DNA of 64,000 nucleotides from Xenorhabdus griffiniae. GTDB taxonomy: Bacteria; Pseudomonadota; Gammaproteobacteria; Enterobacterales; Enterobacteriaceae. How positions within the stretch are numbered: the stretch's first letter is position 1; each line of letters starts with the position of its first letter. Position numbers and translations under genes: made by a program. Where the stretch lies: assembly GCF_037265215.1 (NCBI RefSeq), contig NZ_CP147737.1:3442001-3506000 (forward strand), in the 5' to 3' direction. Below the pieces are notes generated by a model. The model worked only from the letters and a program-made list of their open reading frames with translations. It had not been told where the DNA came from and searched no databases. Shown piece after piece: positions 60,850 through 64,000 of the stretch.

Positions 60850-61919
60850 GTGAACATGGCGGCAATATTATCGGCATTGCCCAGCAATATGGCCTTCCCG
60901 CCAATGAGCTGATTGATTTTAGTGCCAATATCAATCCATTAGGCGCGCCAGAACGGGTTAAGGTGTTGATCAAAAACAGTCTTGCCGACATCGAAAAGTA
61001 CCCAGATGTGGAATATCGCCACTTACATCAGGCGATAGCAAAAGCCCATCAATGCGATTACAACTCAGTAATCGCAGGCAATGGTGCAACAGAACTGATC
61101 TATGCTGTCACCCGTTATCTCAATCCTAAGCGCGCCTTGCTCCTTATCCCAGGATTTGCTGAATATCGACGAGCTTTGCAGCAAATTGGCACAGAAATTA
61201 TCGATTATCCACTAACAGAGGAAGCCGGATTTCAACCTGATTTACGCCTGCTTAATACGCTTTCCACCATTCAACCCGATTGCGTTTTTATCGCCACACC
61301 CAATAATCCTACCGGATTAATGCCGGACAATCCGTTTATGCAATCGCTAGTAGAACATTGTGAACGACAAGGGATTGCATTGATTGTCGATGAATCCTTT
61401 ATTGATTTTCTCCCTGAGAATCGAGGGTTGATTCCGCAAGTGACTGTCACTAAGCATCTTTATGTATTACGTTCAATGACCAAATTCTTTGCCATTCCTG
61501 GATTACGTTTGGGCTATTTAATTAGCGGAAATATCGCAGGGATTACAGAGATGAAAAACCGGCGTGAACCGTGGTCAATGAATGCCTTTGCTGCGCGGGT
61601 GGGAGAAATTTTGTTTGATGAACATGACTATATTGCTGCAACACATCAATGGCTAACATCACAGCAACATTATCTATGGACCCAGCTTTTAACTTTCCCA
61701 GAACTGACTGTCTGGCCGCCATCGGCTAATTTTCTGCTCTTCCGTTGTCATAAGCCCAATGTTGATTTATGGCATGCTTTACTTAAATATCGGTTGTTAA
61801 TTCGCCATTGTAAAAATTATGTCGGGTTAGACGAACGTTACTATCGCATAGCCGTGCGCAGTGAGTGGGAAAATCAGCGCCTAATTGCAGCGATGCAACA
61901 GGTTTTTGCCTATGGCTGA
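60846..61919 (+). CDS. cobD: L-threonine-O-3-phosphate decarboxylase
   Basis: The 357-residue PLP enzyme starts MSEHGGNIIGIAQQYGLPAN and resembles histidinol-phosphate aminotransferases. The PLP lysine is in RSMTKFFAIPGLRLGYL, and the FIATPNNPTGLMPDNPFM segment is conserved. It makes (R)-1-amino-2-propanol phosphate for the nucleotide loop. It overlaps the next gene by eight bases. Salmonella CobD has 364 residues. Confidence 0.92.
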   Translation: MSEHGGNIIGIAQQYGLPANELIDFSANINPLGAPERVKVLIKNSLADIEKYPDVEYRHLHQAIAKAHQCDYNSVIAGNGATELIYAVTRYLNPKRALLLIPGFAEYRRALQQIGTEIIDYPLTEEAGFQPDLRLLNTLSTIQPDCVFIATPNNPTGLMPDNPFMQSLVEHCERQGIALIVDESFIDFLPENRGLIPQVTVTKHLYVLRSMTKFFAIPGLRLGYLISGNIAGITEMKNRREPWSMNAFAARVGEILFDEHDYIAATHQWLTSQQHYLWTQLLTFPELTVWPPSANFLLFRCHKPNVDLWHALLKYRLLIRHCKNYVGLDERYYRIAVRSEWENQRLIAAMQQVFAYG

Positions 61920-62772
61920 AGCCTCTTGTCCCGCTTCCTGCGGAGAACTGCTACAAGGATGGCTGTTTGGGGGAGAAAAGTTAATCTCCTGTCCAATCAA
62001 CTGGTTCAGTTGTGTTTCCGTGAGTGAAGGCATTCCTATACCACATGAACGGCCACGTATGCGCCAAATGGTAAATTTACTGCTGAATTACTGGCAGGAA
62101 CCACCAGAATTGACTGCTGGCTTGCGTATTGAATATCAATCGACAATTCCAATCGCCAAAGGCATGGCCAGCAGCACAGCGGATATTGCTGCTACCGCCC
62201 AAGCCACCGCCAGATTATTGGGTAAGTCACTGGAAAGCACGGAGCTAGCACAACTCTGTGTCAAACTGGAGCCTACTGACAGTACAATATTCAAACGATT
62301 GACCTTGTTTGACCATCTCACCGCCCAGACTCAAATTCCCTTCGATTGGCAACCTGATATCGATATTTTGCTGTTGGAAAGCCCACAAACCATTTTGACA
62401 GAAGAATATCACCAACAGGATCATCACGCACAATGGCGGGATAACGCCCTTTTATTCCAACATGCCTGGTGGCAATTTCATACCGCGAACCAACGTCATG
62501 ACTATGACCGCCTTGGGGAGGCTTGCACGTTAAGCGCCATCGCCAGCCAATCGATACTACCGAAACCCTGTTTTGATCAACTACGGGATTTGGTCGAGCA
62601 AACGGGTATCTATGGCCTGAACGTTGCCCATAGTGGCAGTGTCGTCGGCCTGTTGTTCGACTCACATCGCCATGACGTCAATTACCTACGCTGGTGGCTG
62701 CATCAAAAGAAGATTTCTGAGCACTATCCAAAAACTCACCAGGTTAAACTCATTGCGGGGGGTGTTCGCTGA
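61912..62772 (+). CDS. pduX: L-threonine kinase (PduX-like)
   Basis: The ATG at 61912 gives MAEASCPASCGELLQGWLFG, 286 residues; the frame is open nine codons upstream. The GHMP-kinase loop is in IPIAKGMASSTADIAATAQA. It phosphorylates L-threonine to supply CobD. In Salmonella pduX sits at the end of the pdu operon; here it is paired with its partner enzyme, which makes functional sense. The coupling to cobD is by an eight-base overlap. Confidence 0.9.
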   Translation: MAEASCPASCGELLQGWLFGGEKLISCPINWFSCVSVSEGIPIPHERPRMRQMVNLLLNYWQEPPELTAGLRIEYQSTIPIAKGMASSTADIAATAQATARLLGKSLESTELAQLCVKLEPTDSTIFKRLTLFDHLTAQTQIPFDWQPDIDILLLESPQTILTEEYHQQDHHAQWRDNALLFQHAWWQFHTANQRHDYDRLGEACTLSAIASQSILPKPCFDQLRDLVEQTGIYGLNVAHSGSVVGLLFDSHRHDVNYLRWWLHQKKISEHYPKTHQVKLIAGGVR

Positions 62773-63326
62773 AATCTATACATATATTCATATTTTCCTT
62801 ATTATAAATAGCATAACTTGGATTCGACTAATAAGAGTACTCTTTATATCCTGGATCAATAGAAACAAAGTCATCAACCTTATTTAAAATAGGTATATAC
62901 GCATTAAACTTCAAGTTGCAATTTACAACACTCTATTAAGCCTGATACCTCCCCATGAACCGGGGGAGATATCACATGTATCTTGAAGTGAGATTGGTAT
63001 ACCACTCCTTATCAACACACGTTAATAAATATTAACCAATCCATACTCTAACAATATCATTTCAATAATCAGTGTGATTTTTTAAAGCAAACTTACATTT
63101 TTTATATTTCATTTTGCCATGTAAATATGTTTAGAATAACTGCGGTCATAAATACATAGTTCTTTCTCAAGAAAAAAACAAACATTATTTTAAGAAAATA
63201 ACTTACCATAAGTATAGATAATCACATACTATAACCATGGTAAAAAATACGGTAAAAAGTAAACCTCAACATTAAAAGCAATATAAAACCATTGTTTAAT
63301 CAACATGTAAAATAGGATAACATATT
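62773..63326. other. AT-rich intergenic region upstream of pirA
   Basis: The 554 bases hold palindromic repeat copy 8 and a strongly AT-rich stretch in which the pirA promoter must lie. I see no convincing gene and cannot place the -35 and -10 with confidence. Confidence 0.55.
62892..63002. repeat. Palindromic repeat family, copy 8
   Basis: The arms AAACTTCAAGTTGCAATTTA and TATCTTGAAGTGAGATTGG are as in copy 1. The centre is degenerate (CCTCCCCATGAACCGGGGGAG). Confidence 0.7.
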
Positions 63327-63755
63327 ATGAATACAATCAATATAAATATAAGTGGCAGTAGTAACATTACCATCATAAATAATAACAACTCTAATCCAGA
63401 ACTATTAACTTACAATACCAACACACCAGCATCAGAACCTCTTGCTGTCAATCCTTATAGGGATATGACAATAGAGCCACACTCATCTATAGAGGCAATA
63501 AGAATTGACACCCCCATTATTCCCGAAACACGCCCTAATTACTACGTAGCCAATTCTGGCCCCGCTTCATCAGTCAGGGCTGTTTTTTATTGGTCTCATT
63601 CTTTCACATCTGAATGGTTCGAATATTCCGCTATCACAGTGAAAGCTGGAGAAGACGGCATATTAAAATCACCAAGCAACTCTGTGTATTACAGCAAAGT
63701 CGTCATTTATAACGATACAGATAAACGAGCCTTTGTTACTGGATATAATAAATAA
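63327..63755 (+). CDS. pirA: PirA-type insecticidal binary toxin component A
   Basis: The 142-residue protein starts MNTININISGSSNITIINNN, followed by a C-terminal beta-sandwich region. That region matches what I know of Photorhabdus PirA and Vibrio PirA(vp): TIEPHSSIEAIRIDTPIIPE, then RPNYYVANSGPASSVRAVFY and SNSVYYSKVVIYNDTDKRAF. PirA acts with PirB as a pore-forming pair related to Cry insecticidal toxins, in which PirA is the carbohydrate-binding part. No signal peptide is present. AGGA precedes the ATG, and pirB follows after 77 bases. Codon use is AT-rich, unlike the cob genes. Confidence 0.9.
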   Translation: MNTININISGSSNITIINNNNSNPELLTYNTNTPASEPLAVNPYRDMTIEPHSSIEAIRIDTPIIPETRPNYYVANSGPASSVRAVFYWSHSFTSEWFEYSAITVKAGEDGILKSPSNSVYYSKVVIYNDTDKRAFVTGYNK

Positions 63756-63832
63756 CAATACGAAAAACATTTATAACTAATAAGTTTTAATTTCATAACT
63801 ATTTAACTAAGGAATTAAGGTGAAATAAAATC

Positions 63833-64000
63833 ATGAATACCACACCGATTAATATATCTGAAAATGAAACATTGCCTGTACTCACTGACATTATGCTTAT
63901 AGCACCTTATACAATGTCTACTCCCGATTATGAATGGGATATGTCATCAATTATAAAGGATGCCATCATTGGTGGAGTAGGGTTTATTCCAGGAGCAGGT
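63833..64000 (+). CDS. pirB: PirB-type insecticidal binary toxin component B, 3' truncated by the window
   Basis: The open frame covers the first 56 codons, starting MNTTPINISENETLPVLTDI. It continues with DYEWDMSSIIKDAIIGGVGF and IPGAG, like the start of PirB proteins (about 420-440 residues), where a short leader precedes a hydrophobic IPYAGG-type helix of the Cry-like pore domain. AAGGTGA precedes the ATG. The identification rests on this segment and on the adjoining pirA. Confidence 0.85.
   Translation, partial: MNTTPINISENETLPVLTDIMLIAPYTMSTPDYEWDMSSIIKDAIIGGVGFIPGAG

Overview
The window looks like a chromosomal segment from an insect-pathogenic member of the Morganellaceae, most likely Xenorhabdus or Photorhabdus. 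The main reasons are a PirA/PirB-type binary insecticidal toxin pair at the right edge, a DUF5347-type phage gene, and P2-like and lambda/Mu-like prophage genes of the kind common in these genera. The genus is inferred from gene content; no rRNA or housekeeping marker is present.

Region 1 (1-28229, mostly plus strand) is the late half of a mosaic prophage. It holds a lysis cassette (holin, P5-type endolysin, nested Rz/Rz1), a BRO-N antirepressor behind a possible C4-like antisense RNA, small accessory genes, and a lambda-type packaging and head module (TerS, TerL, gpW, portal, S49 protease, scaffold-like acidic protein, decoration protein, capsid, joining proteins). A Mu-type contractile tail follows: DUF2635, sheath, tube, frameshifted chaperone, tape measure, gpN, gpP, gp45 to gp48 and a fibre. 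A low-GC cargo island (18908-21698) splits the tail operon between the tape measure and gpN. It carries a small membrane protein, an exported protein, a second antirepressor, an XRE regulator and a HigBA toxin-antitoxin pair.

Region 2 (28257-37891, mostly minus strand) is a decayed P2/186-like prophage in P2 gene order with large deletions: cI, DUF5347, replication gene A, a LexA-boxed small gene plus a DinI/Tum-like gene, tail gene X, a second Rz/Rz1, then V, W, J, I, H and a fibre-assembly gene. The two prophages meet tail to tail at their fibre genes. A perfect inverted repeat lies in frame in both fibre genes and would let a 2-kb segment invert and exchange fibre tips. A truncated GNAT gene and a bactofilin gene adjoin the cI end.

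Region 3 (39003-44764) holds an AraC-family regulator, a structured possible RNA, queH, a short-chain dehydrogenase and an AMP-forming acyl-CoA ligase. Several copies of a 100-110 bp palindromic repeat family (eight in the window) lie between these genes.

Region 4 (44814-62772) is an anaerobic cobalamin locus. The minus-strand operon reads cbiA-B-C-D-E-T-F-G-H-J-K-L-P-cobU-S-T, the Salmonella order but without cbiMNQO. A divergent plus-strand operon reads cobA(SUMT)-cobD-pduX. The shared 0.87-kb intergenic region holds a perfect FNR-type box and no B12 riboswitch that I can recognise. Together the genes cover uroporphyrinogen III to cobinamide, the aminopropanol phosphate arm and nucleotide-loop assembly; cobalt uptake and cobC are absent from the window.

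Region 5 (62773-64000) holds another palindromic repeat, pirA, and the first 56 codons of pirB.
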